Below, one piece after another: positions 37,397 through 50,000 of a stretch of 64,000 nucleotides of DNA. The notes under the pieces are model-generated. The model worked only from the letters and a program-made list of their open reading frames with translations, was not told the origin of the DNA and searched no databases. Numbering within the stretch: the stretch's first letter is position 1; each line of letters starts with the position of its first letter. The DNA is from Haemonchus contortus (Eukaryota > Nematoda > Chromadorea > Rhabditida > Trichostrongylidae): NCBI GenBank assembly GCA_000469685.2, contig LS997566.1, positions 46,580,373 to 46,644,372 on the forward strand, given 5' to 3'. The position numbers and the translations under genes are program-made.

Positions 37397-40300
37397 GGCA
37401 ACGAAAAGGGAATTTTCAAGAATTCAATCTTGTTAGTAACATTCGAAAAGTAAAAAAGAAAAATTGAAAAAACACCTAAATTCATTGTTACCATAGAGGA
37501 AAACACCACGATGCGTAAAAGGCGAAGTTTCTCGAGGATAACAAGCCCATTTTTGAAGACTGTCCCCTCGTCTTCCTGCCTAAAAAGGATTTTGACCACG
37601 CCCCTTTTGAAAAAGCTGCGATTTCAATGTTTGCATTTTTCAAAAAAAAAACCAGTATTTTAACCATGTTGACTACCGACGTCCAGGAGCACCCATTGAA
37701 AGCGACCCAGGGAAAGTCCCATCGCTCCTTTCGCCAATAAATACTTTTCAGTTTGTGGGCGTTCAATACCCAATCGAATCAGCATTAGGGGCAACACATA
37801 TGGAATATAGGCACAATATATGATGTCATGGGGACCATGACTGTCAAATGGGTGTCAGTAATTAATCAAACTCAACAAATTACCCTTAGATGCCATCATT
37901 GTTGTGCAGGTGCAGGGCGATAACGAGCAAAATGTGCTCCTCTATGGGACAGCAAAGTACAGGGGAGGGGGGGGGGGGGGGGCGTAGGGGCAAAACTGAT
38001 TGTACAAGTACATGAATGAACGGCGCTCGTCATAAATGTGTTTGTTTGCCAGAAAATCGGGACATATTTGATAAAAAGTGGATTGAAAATCGATAAAACT
38101 GGGTGCAAGAGCGACCCATGAGAAAGCGGTCGTTCCCATTCCCTTCGCGCAACGATTTGGGTTTTCCCTCAGAAAAACCGGGTTCGATGAAAGGGTACAA
38201 GTACTTGTTAATGACAATGTCCTGGTTCACACGCATGGCGCCCTTGGAACGATGAAATTCGGGTGTCCTACAGGCCCTCTTTTTCAGCCACTACCAATCC
38301 AATCGAGGTCATTTGGCGTTCTATTTCTGTCTAAGCTGAATAGATGAGATTATAAGGACGAGAGGTGGTCAATACATTCATTCATCAGAATGGAAAGCCA
38401 TGCGGTTTGAAGAAAATGACATTTCCGATAGAAATGCCGACACATACTCACTACGGATTAGCATCGCATGACCTTTTCAGCCAAGTCGAGCTTGCACAGA
38501 CGGAAATTAAAACGAGCTTTGATCGAGAAAAAGTAACTCCCCGGATATAAATGAAGTAAAGCCAGAGGAATTAGCCCGGAGGGATGAAAATTGCACATGA
38601 ATGACGTCATTTGCAATAAAACTGTATGCCATGGCAGACTGGGCATCATTCAGCAGCATATGAACATACAATGGGACTGACAGAGACAGAAAGGAAGGGC
38701 GATATGAGAGCTTGTCTTTTATAAAAAGAAGGGAACGCCCAGTAAGACTGCAGTTATGGGAAGCCTGCTATAATTATGGGTGCTTCAGATGAAAGTTACA
38801 TTTTTAAAGGAAATACCATCCAGCTTGCGGGCAGCTTTACGCTAATTCGAGAGGTCTGCCTCGTGTGCGTGGCTCACCCCAGGGCAATAGATCGATAACA
38901 GTCAGTTCATCAAGGTGACTGCACTCCTTTTAGGATAGGCAGTGCATCCGACATTTGATCTTAAACTTTTCCTTTCTTTGGGAAGGTACTTTGGCCAGAC
39001 AAAGGGATAAGAAGAATGTCAGTGCGGAAGCGAGTTTTTCATTCTTCCAACAGTTCATATAGGAGTATTTCCCATCCAAGTTTTTTTTCCTGGAGATAGT
39101 AGGTTAGTCAGAATGAGATTCGATCCGATCCAACGTAATCAAATGTTGTAAACGAGTGTTCTTGCCAAAGTGGAAATCTGCAAAAACATCGACAATCGAA
39201 TTTCGTCTGGCCTATTACAGTTGTAAAGGGCACAAAGCTGCAGGAAGGACCATATTTCTGCTCCACTGGGTACAAATCCAATCAGTTTAACTCCTGTACA
39301 TGTACCAGTACATAGAAATTTGAAATAGATGTGAATGAGGGTTTTTCATGGAGTATAGCTAACTACGCCACGGTGAGTAAGCTACTTCAGTGGCCTACGG
39401 CAGCCTATCACTTGATGAAGAATAACAAGAACGCAGAGGAAGTGCCTATTCTTCTGACTTGATTGTTTTTCTATGAATGCTCGTGCTCCTTTTATGAAAA
39501 TAGCATGTGGTCATGACCTGTTGTTCAATCAAGCTTAACAAGGGCCCACAGCCATTTTCGGATATCTAATACAGTGAAAGCCCTGTCAAAGGTTAAACAA
39601 TACACTCTTTAGACCCCGGCCGCAGGTAATAAAGCCATCCACAGTGGTGCAGTTAGGGGCGTTTTCTTTGCTGCTACAGCAGATGACGTCACTCAGAGCA
39701 ACAAACAATCTGCTCTCCCAAACAAATTAATTGCTACCGTACCTTAAAGATGTTTAACTCAAAATCCAAGTTCTCACCCACATAAGTGATTTTTTAAAAC
39801 TAAGTAACGCTAACACTCATGAGCACAGATCACGATAGTTATAGGGTATACAGTTTCAGGCGAATGGTGGATCTGGTGTAGAGTGGCCCGGAGTAGTGCA
39901 AAATGGAAAGGAAAACGCAAAAACTAGAGCAATCAGATAAATGTGAGACTTCAAAAAAGTAATAAAGTTAAGGGTTGGCCGAGAATGTGACGACGGAAGT
40001 TACATCGGACGAGCTGTCCAAATGTGCGTGCCACTGCGTACAGCTGGCTACAGCAAATTGCTTGTGTGCAACGTGGGCGTCCCGGTGCAAACGGTGCAAC
40101 CTCTACACAGCCCCTACAACGTTGTCCGAAAACTCGTCCGTTTTTGGGTGTGTAAGTCGGTAGAACCGATTCTGAGGAAATTGCTACGCCTTATGTTGAC
40201 CGTTTCCGACCCGATAGCAACCGTTTTGCTCTGGGGTCATATGCTTAACCCGAAGAGAAATCTCAGAAATCATTTTTTTCGTTAATCGGTGCCTTCATGT

Positions 40301-43300
40301 CAAATGATGGAATGATTGTCTAGATTGATGCTAAGGTAACGAAGGAAACATGATAATCGCCGCATTTAGAGAAATATAAAGCTTCAAAAAAAAGGAATCA
40401 GATGAAGGAGTCGGCCGAGATAGCAGCGACAAAACTGACATGGAGGGAACGGCTGAAGGATTTCTCGAAATTGTGCCATTGCGTACTTGCGTAAGGTAAT
40501 TTGACTATAATTTTTTACGCAGATCTTTCCTACCAAGCTAGCAGAATCCTTATGCAATCCGATTTTGAAATAGTCTTCTTTATATGCAAAACCAGAACTC
40601 GGAATCCATGCATAACCGGTACCATTGGAAAGGTTCCCATACCTTCAAGACTGCATAAATTTGCTGCTCGGTTGTTACAAATTTGGGTTGTTCGGAAAAA
40701 AGATTATTTCATCTGGTACGATTCAAGAGTCGCTAATGAGTTGACAGTAGTTTGACTGTTAGAATAATCATGCCCATGGGACTTCAGCCGAGGCGCTTAT
40801 TTACCATCCCCACCATTCTCAAATAGAGAAGCTTACAGTTTTGAGCACATTAAATCTGATGAGACAGGTAACAATCCAGGAAATTTTGGACACAATTCAA
40901 CAGCTCCCTGAGGGGTTCTCTTGCATTTTCGAACGCTGGTTGCCTAGCATAGATCCCTCACGCTTCGCATACAAAAAAGAATCGTGCAGGAGCAGCTTCA
41001 GAGACAAGAATAACTTGGGAATGACGACGCTGCTGATTTCTAGGAATGACGAGAATGACGATTTCAAAGGATGGCGAAGCTGCCGATTCTCGAAAATGAC
41101 AACACTGGCAATTCTGTCCTTTTTCTTCAGTGCTGGTTGAACGTCTAGTCTGCCCTGTCAGTCAAGCCCTAGCAGACAAGCATACAATAGGAAAAAGAAG
41201 AGGCTTTATAATCGCCACCTTACTCTTAGCGGAAATATGAGATCTTGAAATTCATCGAATCCCATTTTGTTCTTAGAAGAGTCCGCAAAGTTGTTTTAAT
41301 TAATTTATTGGGCAGATTAGAATTAATTTAGAAAATTGCAGATTCGAATCTGAAATCACATCCTTTTCATGAAGCTACTGGAGGCCTCAGACAGCCTCGA
41401 ATTGCGATAGGGCCACGAGTGATAAGATGGTAATGCTGAATGCTGAGTGAGGGATTGAGATGATAACAGAGCGAAAAACTTGGGGGCCCTCTTTCTTCGA
41501 AAAGACGAAAGCCACAGTTCTGGAAAGGGTCAACTGAGTCACTAGAAGAGCCATGCAACGTTGAAAATTCGAAAAAAAAAAGTAATCACGTTTTTGAAAG
41601 GTTGCCAACACAGACATGGCAGTTAATGAAAACCGAAGCGGTTTGCACTTACACAGCATTGATATCGAATCCCCCTCGTACCTATCCCTCCTCCTCTATT
41701 CCCACCCCGAACTGCACTGCTATCGTCGTCCTCTCCCAGGCATAATGTGAATGAAAAGATATCTTCGAATAAGCCAAGGGAAGCAGTCGGAATTTGAGTT
41801 CACACTCGAACAAATTACACAACCAATCTAAACAAGTGTCATGTGCATGGCTTATCATCATGGCTGTTGTATGGGGCATTCGTTCTGGGCAAAAAATGGT
41901 GCATCGTTAGGGGGTCGTATTTTCCATCACGAATTCAACTGAGAACAGACGTTTGAGTGATGTGTTCAGATGAATGCACTGGAGTGGTTCCTCCCGTTGT
42001 CAAGAATTTTCTCCATGGATACCTCCATAATTTATTTATGGCAATACGTTTGTCGTCGGGATGTTCTAGGAAGAGGGATACACAAAAAGCTCGAGTAGGC
42101 CAAGTGGGGATACATACCCATAAGGCAAAATAGAAGTATTTCAAAAAGCAGTTCACTCAAAGATCGAAGCCCTCCTATTCGACGTTTCTCGGTGCAATTG
42201 AGCTACTTATGAAATCCCGTGTGCACTGTGATATGGGTGGGTAGAACTCACTCTTATCAGAGCCGGCTCTTCAAAGCTTTCCCGATTAATCCTATGAAGT
42301 AAGGGTGAAACTCGGAATCTGCTCACTACCCCTACCAACTTCTCAAAGCAGTTATTCTAAGGTCAGCCAGGGTCACAAAAACGTGACAGCTACTTTTTTC
42401 ATACTTTACATACGTTGTTATTTTAAGATAATCAGTGAAGATTCGCTTTTGCCTTTTTTTCTGGAAACCCTCTCGGTTGTAAGTACATTCCTACATAAAA
42501 ATAGGTCTGTTTGACGTCACACTAGCTTACCAACTGATGAACAGTGGAGGAAAAAAACTGCTTTTCTCCCTTCATTCGGAAACCATCACTATATATTTGC
42601 TTTTTCATTTATTTACCTACCTATTTATAAGCTCAACAGGATGCCCTACCAGTCCCTTGAAATGGGTGGAGATTACATTTCCGTTCGTCATATGGGCTTC
42701 AAAAAGCAATGAGGCATTGCCACTTCATCAGATACAACAGACGTTCGATTTTGGAAATGGGTAAAGTACATGGCGCAATACGTAAACATCAAAGAACTCC
42801 CCATACTCCTACTGCAAAAGCCTATAATCAAGAGGTTGACAAGAAAAAAATAGTAGTGCTAGTACTCGGTTGAATGGCAATAAACTAGTGTTGTACTTTT
42901 GACACTAAAATGACCCTGTCACGTTTTCTGCACTCTAGCTTTTTTTCTATGAATGTTCTATAGGTGCACTACTGAAATTACGCTTTAAATAAAAGTAAGT
43001 ATGGCAGTGGTCAAGAAATAGGTGCTGTTTCCAGCTATCACAGTAATCGTAATTGTTAACAACCTTCAGATGTAAAGATGAGAAACCCATCTATAGAGCA
43101 ACAACAATCTCTTCTTGTACCATTATCAAGGCTTTGCCCAGCGCCTTAGAACTCCACGAATGGTTCAAAATTCCTTTTCCAACTTTACTAGTTTAAGTGT
43201 TGAGTAAATTTCAAAAAGTTCTGCTTCCAGCTTATGGAAGGAGCATTTCCTACGGTTCTAGAGGGAAAAATGCAAATGGCAGCAACTAAGTGCATTTTAT

Positions 43301-43774
43301 CATCTCATTAGGACAGTGATTGATTGACCTTATGAAGATCGCCCCCTACATTTAATTTACCAGAAATAAGCCTAACAATGATAATGCAAAAGGCTCGATT
43401 GAACCCAATACGCATCGTTAGGTTTCCTTTGGTTCCAAGAATGCTCTAGAATGTAATGAGAGTGTTTGCATGGAACTAAGCCTTTTTAGAGGCGAACCCA
43501 GCAGAATGTCCTTGAAATTGTCTAATTGACTGCTACCATTTCATAGAGTGCATATGTTCCAGACCTATCGTGGTGCTCCGAGTTGAAGAAAAATCATGCT
43601 AGTACTTGGGTAAGGCCCACACACCGTAGACAGTACTATCGTACATTCTTTCTGGGCCTATTTTCTATTTTAGGACATCCCATGAGAGGTTTCGCATAGC
43701 TGGCGGCCCAACAATGACATTTCTAAGCCATTTCTCAGGGGTCCTCACATCTCCAAAATTTTATTCGTCATATA
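37397..43774. other. Long stretch with no identified gene
   Basis: Contains a 16-G tract at 37,967-37,982. The segment 39,975-40,285 is richer in G and C and carries two overlapping plus-strand frames (62 and 87 codons) with no recognised motif. A 99-codon plus-strand frame at 40,841-41,140 is also unrecognised. Confidence 0.45.
37967..37982 (+). repeat. Poly-G tract (16 G)
   Basis: An uninterrupted G run following AGGGGA, then CGTAGGGGC. Homopolymer length may be unstable or misread. Confidence 0.9.
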
Positions 43775-45011
43775 TCAGGTCGTGAAGAAAGTTCTTGCGT
43801 TTTTTGACGCCCAATTTTCAAATGCTCACTGCGGTGTTATTTGCTATTAGAGTTTTTGCAAGTTTTATACCATTCTGAAGCGCATTTCTTGCTCTTCCCA
43901 AATACTTAATCGGTTTTCGCCTGGAGTGATTCGTGAGGGTTTTTAGAAGGTCGAAATCAGCATGGACAAACGACAGATCCGCACGATTTTTCTTTTCCAA
44001 TTCAAATTGGGCAGGAGTGCGACGGAAACGGACCGGGATATGGTGGTTAAGAGAATTCCGTACCGGCGATGAGGGCCTAGAAAATGATGAGCGAAACGGG
44101 CGGCCATCGGCCGTTGACAACGAACATTTGAGAGCGTTAGTGGAAGAGAATCCACGTACAACGCTGAAGGATATTGGCTCGAGATTGAGTGTTTCCAGCA
44201 GGACGGTTGGCAGCCACATGCAGGAGATCGGGAAGTCGAAGAAGCTTGATAAGTGGGTGCCGCATGAGTTGACTCAGCACCAGAAAGACCGCCGCTACGA
44301 GCTCGCCGTCGCCTTGCTTCTGCGCAACAGGAACGATCCATTTCTGGACCGTATTGTGACGAGTGACGAGAAATGAATTTTGTACCACAACCGGCGACGA
44401 TCAGGCCTGTGGCTGGACAAGGATCACGCCCCACGATATTTTCCCAAGCCGAATCAGCATGGAAAGAAGGTCATGGTGCTGGTTTGGTGGTCTGCAGTCG
44501 AGCTGATCCACCACAGCCTCATGAATCCGGATAAAACCGTAACAGCCGAGAAGTACTGTCAAGAAATTGACGAAATGCATCGAAAACTCCAGCTCATGAG
44601 CCCGGTACTGGTGAATGTGAAGAGGCCAATTCTACTCCACGACAACGCTCGGCCCTACGGCGCACAACTTACCCTGAGAAAATTGATGGATGTAGGCTAT
44701 GAAACTCCCCCGCATTCACCATATTCCCCAGACCTTGCCCCCACAGAATACCATTTCTTTAAACATCTCGACGGCTTTCTCAAGGAGAAATGCTTCTAAA
44801 CCCAACATGGTGCTGCCGCGGCATTCGACGATTTCATCGCCGCTAGATCTCCGGACTTCTACGCGAATGGGGTAAACTGTCTTGGTTCTCGTTAGCAAAA
44901 CTGTGTCGATAGTAATGGTTGTTATTTCGATTGATGAAGTTTTGTTTAAGCCGAGATATGTACATTTGAAGTTTGAAGCGCAAAAACGCAAGAACTTTCT
45001 TCACGACCTAA
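43775..45011 (+). mobile_element. Full-length, inactive mariner (Tc1/mariner superfamily)
   Basis: A 1,237-bp element flanked by TA on both sides (43,773-43,774 and 45,012-45,013), the mariner target duplication. The terminal inverted repeats are about 30 bp with one mismatch (left TCAGGTCGTGAAGAAAGTTC, right end complementary with T for the second base). The length and the TTAGGT-like tip fit mariners. The interior encodes a broken transposase on the plus strand (43,962-44,934). Nearly identical inverted repeats next to an inactivated ORF suggest a fairly young copy that could still have been moved in trans. Confidence 0.95.
43962..44934 (+). pseudogene. Mariner transposase pseudogene
   Basis: Starts at ATG 43,962 with MDKRQIRTIFLFQFKLGRS, the usual mariner N terminus. 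After the ATET motif about a dozen residues of the helix-turn-helix region are lost and the frame shifts near 44,030-44,045. The second frame then runs through RTGDE, a GRPSAVDNEHLRALVEENPR segment, KLDKWVPHEL and TSDEK, and stops where the conserved W codon is TGA (44,374-44,376). It continues in frame through the HDNARP and SPDLAPTEYH motifs, with further stops at 44,797 and 44,893, to the terminal stop at 44,932-44,934. Breaks: one deletion/frameshift and three internal stops. The third catalytic residue of mariner DD34D is E here (TEYH instead of TDYH). Non-functional. Confidence 0.93.
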
Positions 45012-45099
45012 TATTTACTAGGCTTGAGCCGCATTCTTTGTTATTTTATTTTTTTTATTTGGCGTACATGGTATTTAGTCAATAGTATAACCACCATAG

Positions 45100-45600
45100 T
45101 TAGTCACAGAAGTTTCCGCCTGCTAGGCAGCCACCCTTTTCTCCAAGGGCTGTAAGGACCGAGCCGTAGAGAACCCAGCTCTCGCCTTCAGGGATCAGGC
45201 CTTCCAGAATTCCTTCCTGTGCGGGCAAAGCAGAAGAGATTGACAAATGAGTTGTGGTGAACCGCGCGTCTACGGCCAGAACATGAGAGATCTATAGAGT
45301 AAGTCTTAGACTCCTTGTCAAGAGCCCGGAGGACTTTCAGAGGGTAAAGGTGGTCGCGAGATGGCGAGGGCTCACCTCGGAATCCTCAGCGTCAAAGATG
45401 GTCGAGTCTCCCATAGTAAAAGTCGTCCCAAACGAGCCTTGACCTCAAAGCTCATATATCCTCCTTCAAAGTAGACGAACGAGGTTTGACCGTACTGAGG
45501 GACGTGGTATCCCCTCCAAATGCGCTGTTGATGTTAAGGATGGCACTCATCGCTCCAGTGTTGCACCGCCGCTCATAGAAGATGCTCGTATGGAAATGAC
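45100..45600 (-). pseudogene. Candidate 3' end of a minus-strand gene, apparently frameshifted upstream
   Basis: The last exon, 45216-45100, reads 38 codons (EGILEGLIPEGESW near its start, CLAGGNFCD at its end) to TAA at 45,100-45,102. AATAAA lies at 45,059-45,054, about 41 nt beyond the stop. The 159-bp intron upstream has a GTGAGC donor after 45,376 and a CCCGCACAG acceptor, phase 0. The preceding exon reads SFGTTFTMGDSTIFDAEDSE up to that donor. Further upstream, coding-looking stretches (VPQYGQTSFVYFEGGYMSFE; CNTGAMSAILNINSAFGG) sit in two other frames, so two one-base shifts or missed splice sites are needed. I do not recognise the family. Either a decayed gene or a real one whose small exons I have not resolved. 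The mariner ends 89 bp downstream of the stop. Confidence 0.35.
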
Positions 45601-46669
45601 ATTCTAATTGCTTACTTCAGGACTAACACTTATCAAGAATCCATAAATTTGAAATTTTATTGAAAATATTTCGTTGAAAATCGAAATTTTGAAAAATCGC
45701 TTTGAAAATTTATTACCAACCTAATGTATAGTTATGATTTAGGTGGTTTAGCTCATGATTGAGAGAGATCTCACGACGGACTCGACACTTTACTACAAAA
45801 TTTCGAGATACCTCATTACTCGGATGTAAAAGCAAGAAAGGTGAAAGTGGTTGGACCTACGACAAAAATAGAAATAGAAACCTTCAGAGTGAAAAACGCT
45901 TTTTGCTTGAATTAGTCAGAAAAAATTAATTGGAAAAGCTATGTTGCCGACAAGTCAGGCAAAAGGGCGATCAAGATAAAGCTGGGAATCTGAGAGAGAA
46001 ATTTAATCGAGTCGTACAATTTACTCCGTCGCTTATGAACCTTCTTTCTAAAGCCCAATGAAGATGAAACTGAATAAGGGATTAGCAGAAAAAAAACTGT
46101 ATTTAGAGATTTTAAGGATTTTCCAGACACCAGCGACCTACGGGCACAGCAGAAGCTGAACGGCCTCAGAAGTTTTTTGCTTTTTAATGACTCCGCAACT
46201 GTTTGTGGAAGATAAAATATGTAGAGTCAATCGTCGAACTGCTCCACAACAGACATTTCCTCGCGGTAGAAGCTGTGCCCTTGACTTTCAAGTAAATATG
46301 CAGTCTTTGATTGCGACGATCTCCCAGACGGCTTGTCGAGGCCGACTAAGTTATGGCAATATTCGAACAGTTATTCTCATCTAACGCGGAAAAATGTTGG
46401 GTGGAGTGACCGAGTGGGAATTCTGTAGTCATTCAACTTCATCGCCTCAGCTGACAACAATTCTGGACAAGGACCTCATGGCTACTCATCGAGACCTCCT
46501 TGGGTTAGAACGTCGACGGTGTAGTGGAGAAGACAGCCAACATACCGCTTCGTTGTCACCTTTTCGACACTCCCTTCCTCTCTTGGACTCTACCGTAGCA
46601 CATGGGTATGGAACCAGCGCCACCTACCCCTACTGTGGAAAGGATATATACCCTCTAGTGCAGAAGGGG
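45601..46669. other. No identified gene
   Basis: AT-rich first part, possibly an intron or upstream flank of the 45.1-45.6 kb candidate. The plus-strand frame 46,394-46,708 merges into the retrotransposon fragment that follows. Confidence 0.45.
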
Positions 46670-47005
46670 GTGGAATTCCGTGCTTCGACAGTGGAACAAA
46701 ATCGGTGACGTCGTTGCTAACATTAAAGGATTGAAGATAAGGTGGACCAGACACATTATGCGATATAGTGATGACCGTTGAACCAGGGTGTTACTGACTG
46801 GATCCCGCGGGACATCAAACAAACACCACTGCGACCGCCTCCGTGATGGTCAGAACTCTCTACGAATGTTCAACACGAAAGGATAGCTATACTTTGTGTC
46901 CTTAGATCGTGAAAGAACTATTGGCCTACTCTGGGCCTGGGACGAATAGAAGCGCTAATGGCACCCGCTGGAAGAAACTGATGATCGACGGAGACAAGTG
47001 ATACA
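46670..47005 (+). pseudogene. RTE-like retrotransposon, decayed 3' end
   Basis: After a frame change the plus strand reads GDVVANIKGLKIRWTRHIMR then YSDDR, stop, TRVLLTG, the region just upstream of the conserved C terminus. Later fragments correspond to RDVKRTPGRPPTRW and ARDRDEW in shifted frames (nucleotide matches to 16,557-16,790 such as GATGACCGT, TACTGA and TGGATCCC). Several stops and frameshifts make it older than the copy at 31.6 kb. Confidence 0.8.
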
Positions 47006-50000
47006 GATGATAGGAAATCGACCAGTAACATCAGTTGAAATGACACAAAAATTCTAAAGGAGTTTTCCCATTTTCATACGGGGTGACTGAATTGATGGGA
47101 ACTGAGCTGAATATCTGATCATTCCTTAATTGTGTTGCTTCTTCGAAATGAAAGCAATCAGCCGTTTGTCTAGCTGACTGGGCTTAGTACAAACCCCGCT
47201 GTTTAAGTACCTCTACCCACGCGTTTTTCAATGGGATGTACCTCTAAATGTGCCCTTTTCGAAGTCATCAAGATGAGCACGACTGATTGTGAGTGGTTGC
47301 TGCAGTGGGGGTCGACCATTGGAGAATTGCTATTTGAAAAGCCTTTAAATGATCAGATAAACCAATCTTGGATTCAAAAACGTAGGAGTTGTTGCCTTTC
47401 AGTCTGTGAACGCTCAATGAATAGGAGGCTCAGGTTCTAATTTAGCGACTGCTCGAATTCAACAGGCCCTATGATCATAAAGAAAATGGCTGACAAGGCG
47501 TCAACGGCGTCTAACAAAAGTCAAATTTACAAGTCACCATCGAGTGCTGTTTGGATATTGTGTCCAAAAATGCATGAATTTTTAGACAAGAATTAAAAAA
47601 ATCCAAAAATAACTTCTATAAATTTGAAAAATACAGATTGTTCTTCAAAAGATCTTTTAGGCATTGCAAGAGGTAATAGTCTACGTTCTCTTACGGCGAT
47701 GATGCCAACTGTTCAAGTAATGCTTGTAGGGCCCCTCTTGTGAGAACTCAAAGTATTTTCGAGAATTGTTCTGGTATTTCGGTATCTGATGTTACTAGTT
47801 CAATCAATCACTATTGCATACCCAAAGTCCACTAGTCCTGAGAAAATCCCAACTGCTTCCTTAATTAAAACCTAACTGGGCTTAATAGGAGAATCTGCCA
47901 AAACCTCATTGACAACACCTAAATAGCTCTAAAGCCTTCGAACTTTTAGGTTCAACCAGGTTTTTGACGTAATCCTAGATCTCTTATCACTGTAGCTAGG
48001 TAGATAACTACTCTTTGAGAAACGAAGCTTCTTCCTAAGGGGAATCTTTCTTATGAAATGGCTGAAAGAACCAAAACGGAGACCAAATGACAAGAAGAAA
48101 TCGCGTGAGAACAATGATCTTCTGTTGACATGGGCTTCGCTCAGTCGTTTATCTTTTGCAACATCAAACGGTAGTTCATGAATGTTCAATGATGGGGCAT
48201 GGACATTGCAATTTCACACGCAGAGCAAGCAGACGGGCTGTATGTCATCAAACATCACCCCTGCATAACAGCAATGAAGGAGGGGTCCTTTATGTGATAC
48301 TTTATTCGATCACTCACTACAAGACCAGAGGATGTGCCACGAAGTTAGGAAAAGTGTGATAAGGAGGCAAACCTTCCTTTCAATACTTGGGGAGTCTATG
48401 GGAAAGCTTGAAAACTTTGAAAAAAAACAAAACGTACATCAGATATGATACATATAGATAAGTAGCATCACTAAAGAGATTCCGGATGGTACCGTACCAG
48501 AACTGACACTTTTTCTTCGATAGCATGAAGAGTTTTTTCTTCTGTTTTGGGAGATTGTTTTGGGAAGGAGATTCTCCTACAGTGTCTTAAGCCTGAGCTT
48601 TTCCCTTTGAGACCGTGCAATGAGGAGAATATTCTTCCCAATATTATCACAGAAGAATCCCCAGTTATGATCCCATTCAAAACCTCTGAAAAATCTTTGG
48701 CATTCATGCAGGTTGAAACTCTTTCCACCTAATGAGGAAAACAATTTTCCCACGATGTCAAAGATAAAATTTCAGTAATTACTCCATTCAGAAATTCCGT
48801 TGTGGTACCATCTACTAGATATTACTTTAGCCTTTTCAGAGTCTTACTTTTCTTATACTGGTTTTCGTATGAATGTATGGCATGCTCTTCGATATTCTAG
48901 TATTATTTCAATGCAGAGCAGACGAAGCCCTGCTGGAAAACTCATTTCTCAGTGAATAGATATTTTGGACTCACGATCATGTCGAGTGAAACGTCAAACA
49001 AGGGTTTTTCATGGGATGACACCATCCCAAAAACTAAAAAACGGCTTGCATCATTTAAGCCTTCAGTAGTGACGTATTACCATGACGACACGAAGGATGT
49101 CTTCAAATGGGTCCATTGCGTGTCATCCAGACCACGTTGGGCCTGGTTGTGGCTGAGGGTCGTTCAGAAAAGCGATGATCGGGGTTCTCCGGAACATTCT
49201 GTGAAAATTTCACTAACCTTCACTCAGTGTCACCGCCAGGCTTGAAAGATCCGAAACGGCGAGATTCAAGCAGAGCATATCGAGATGCCATTGGAAAACT
49301 GCGTTGCTCGGACTTTTCGAGGTTGGATCAATCCGGCTGGAAGTATTTCGGCTAAATCCTATACCAGGTCAGTAAGGAGAAAACTGAAAAAAAAATTTAA
49401 AGCGATTTTTGATTTAGTAATTCTTTTTAGACAATTCAAGCAAATTAAAAGGAAGAAGTGGGTTGCGTACGACTCTTTGGAGTTTAAAAATGGACTTGAT
49501 TACACACTTTTGTCAAAGTGCTCACCTATATTTTGAAAGTTTTTCAAAAAAGCACCCATAATGATGTGTCTATTGTCGAAGTAGATTAGCTGGTCTTTTG
49601 GAAACACGATGAATTATGGTGGTCATATTAAAGTTGCACGAAATCTTTAAAAGGCGAAGTTCAGAAGAGTGTAAGAAAAGTTAAAGGCGAAAATAGCTAA
49701 TTACATGCAAAAAAGTAATGGTAACGGGCAGCAGGGAAGGAAACCACTACCATGGGGCGTCTGCGAAGTGTACTACATCCTATCAATCTATACATATTGA
49801 ATACTCGATGATCGTAGAGATCAGTTACCTTCAGAGACGGTACACAACAATTTCCATTGAATGACAACATCAGCCTTCAGATTTGCTTTCATGGACACCC
49901 AATTTTCACACTTACAGAAGTTACAGCACCTCACCTTCACGGAACTATTCAATATCCTCCTATATAACCTGCTATTCCGTTTCGCTGTGCGGTGTAGATC

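Noticed and set aside
43943..44434. 163- and 133-codon minus-strand frames at 43.8-44.4 kb
   Set aside because: Antisense shadows of the mariner transposase.
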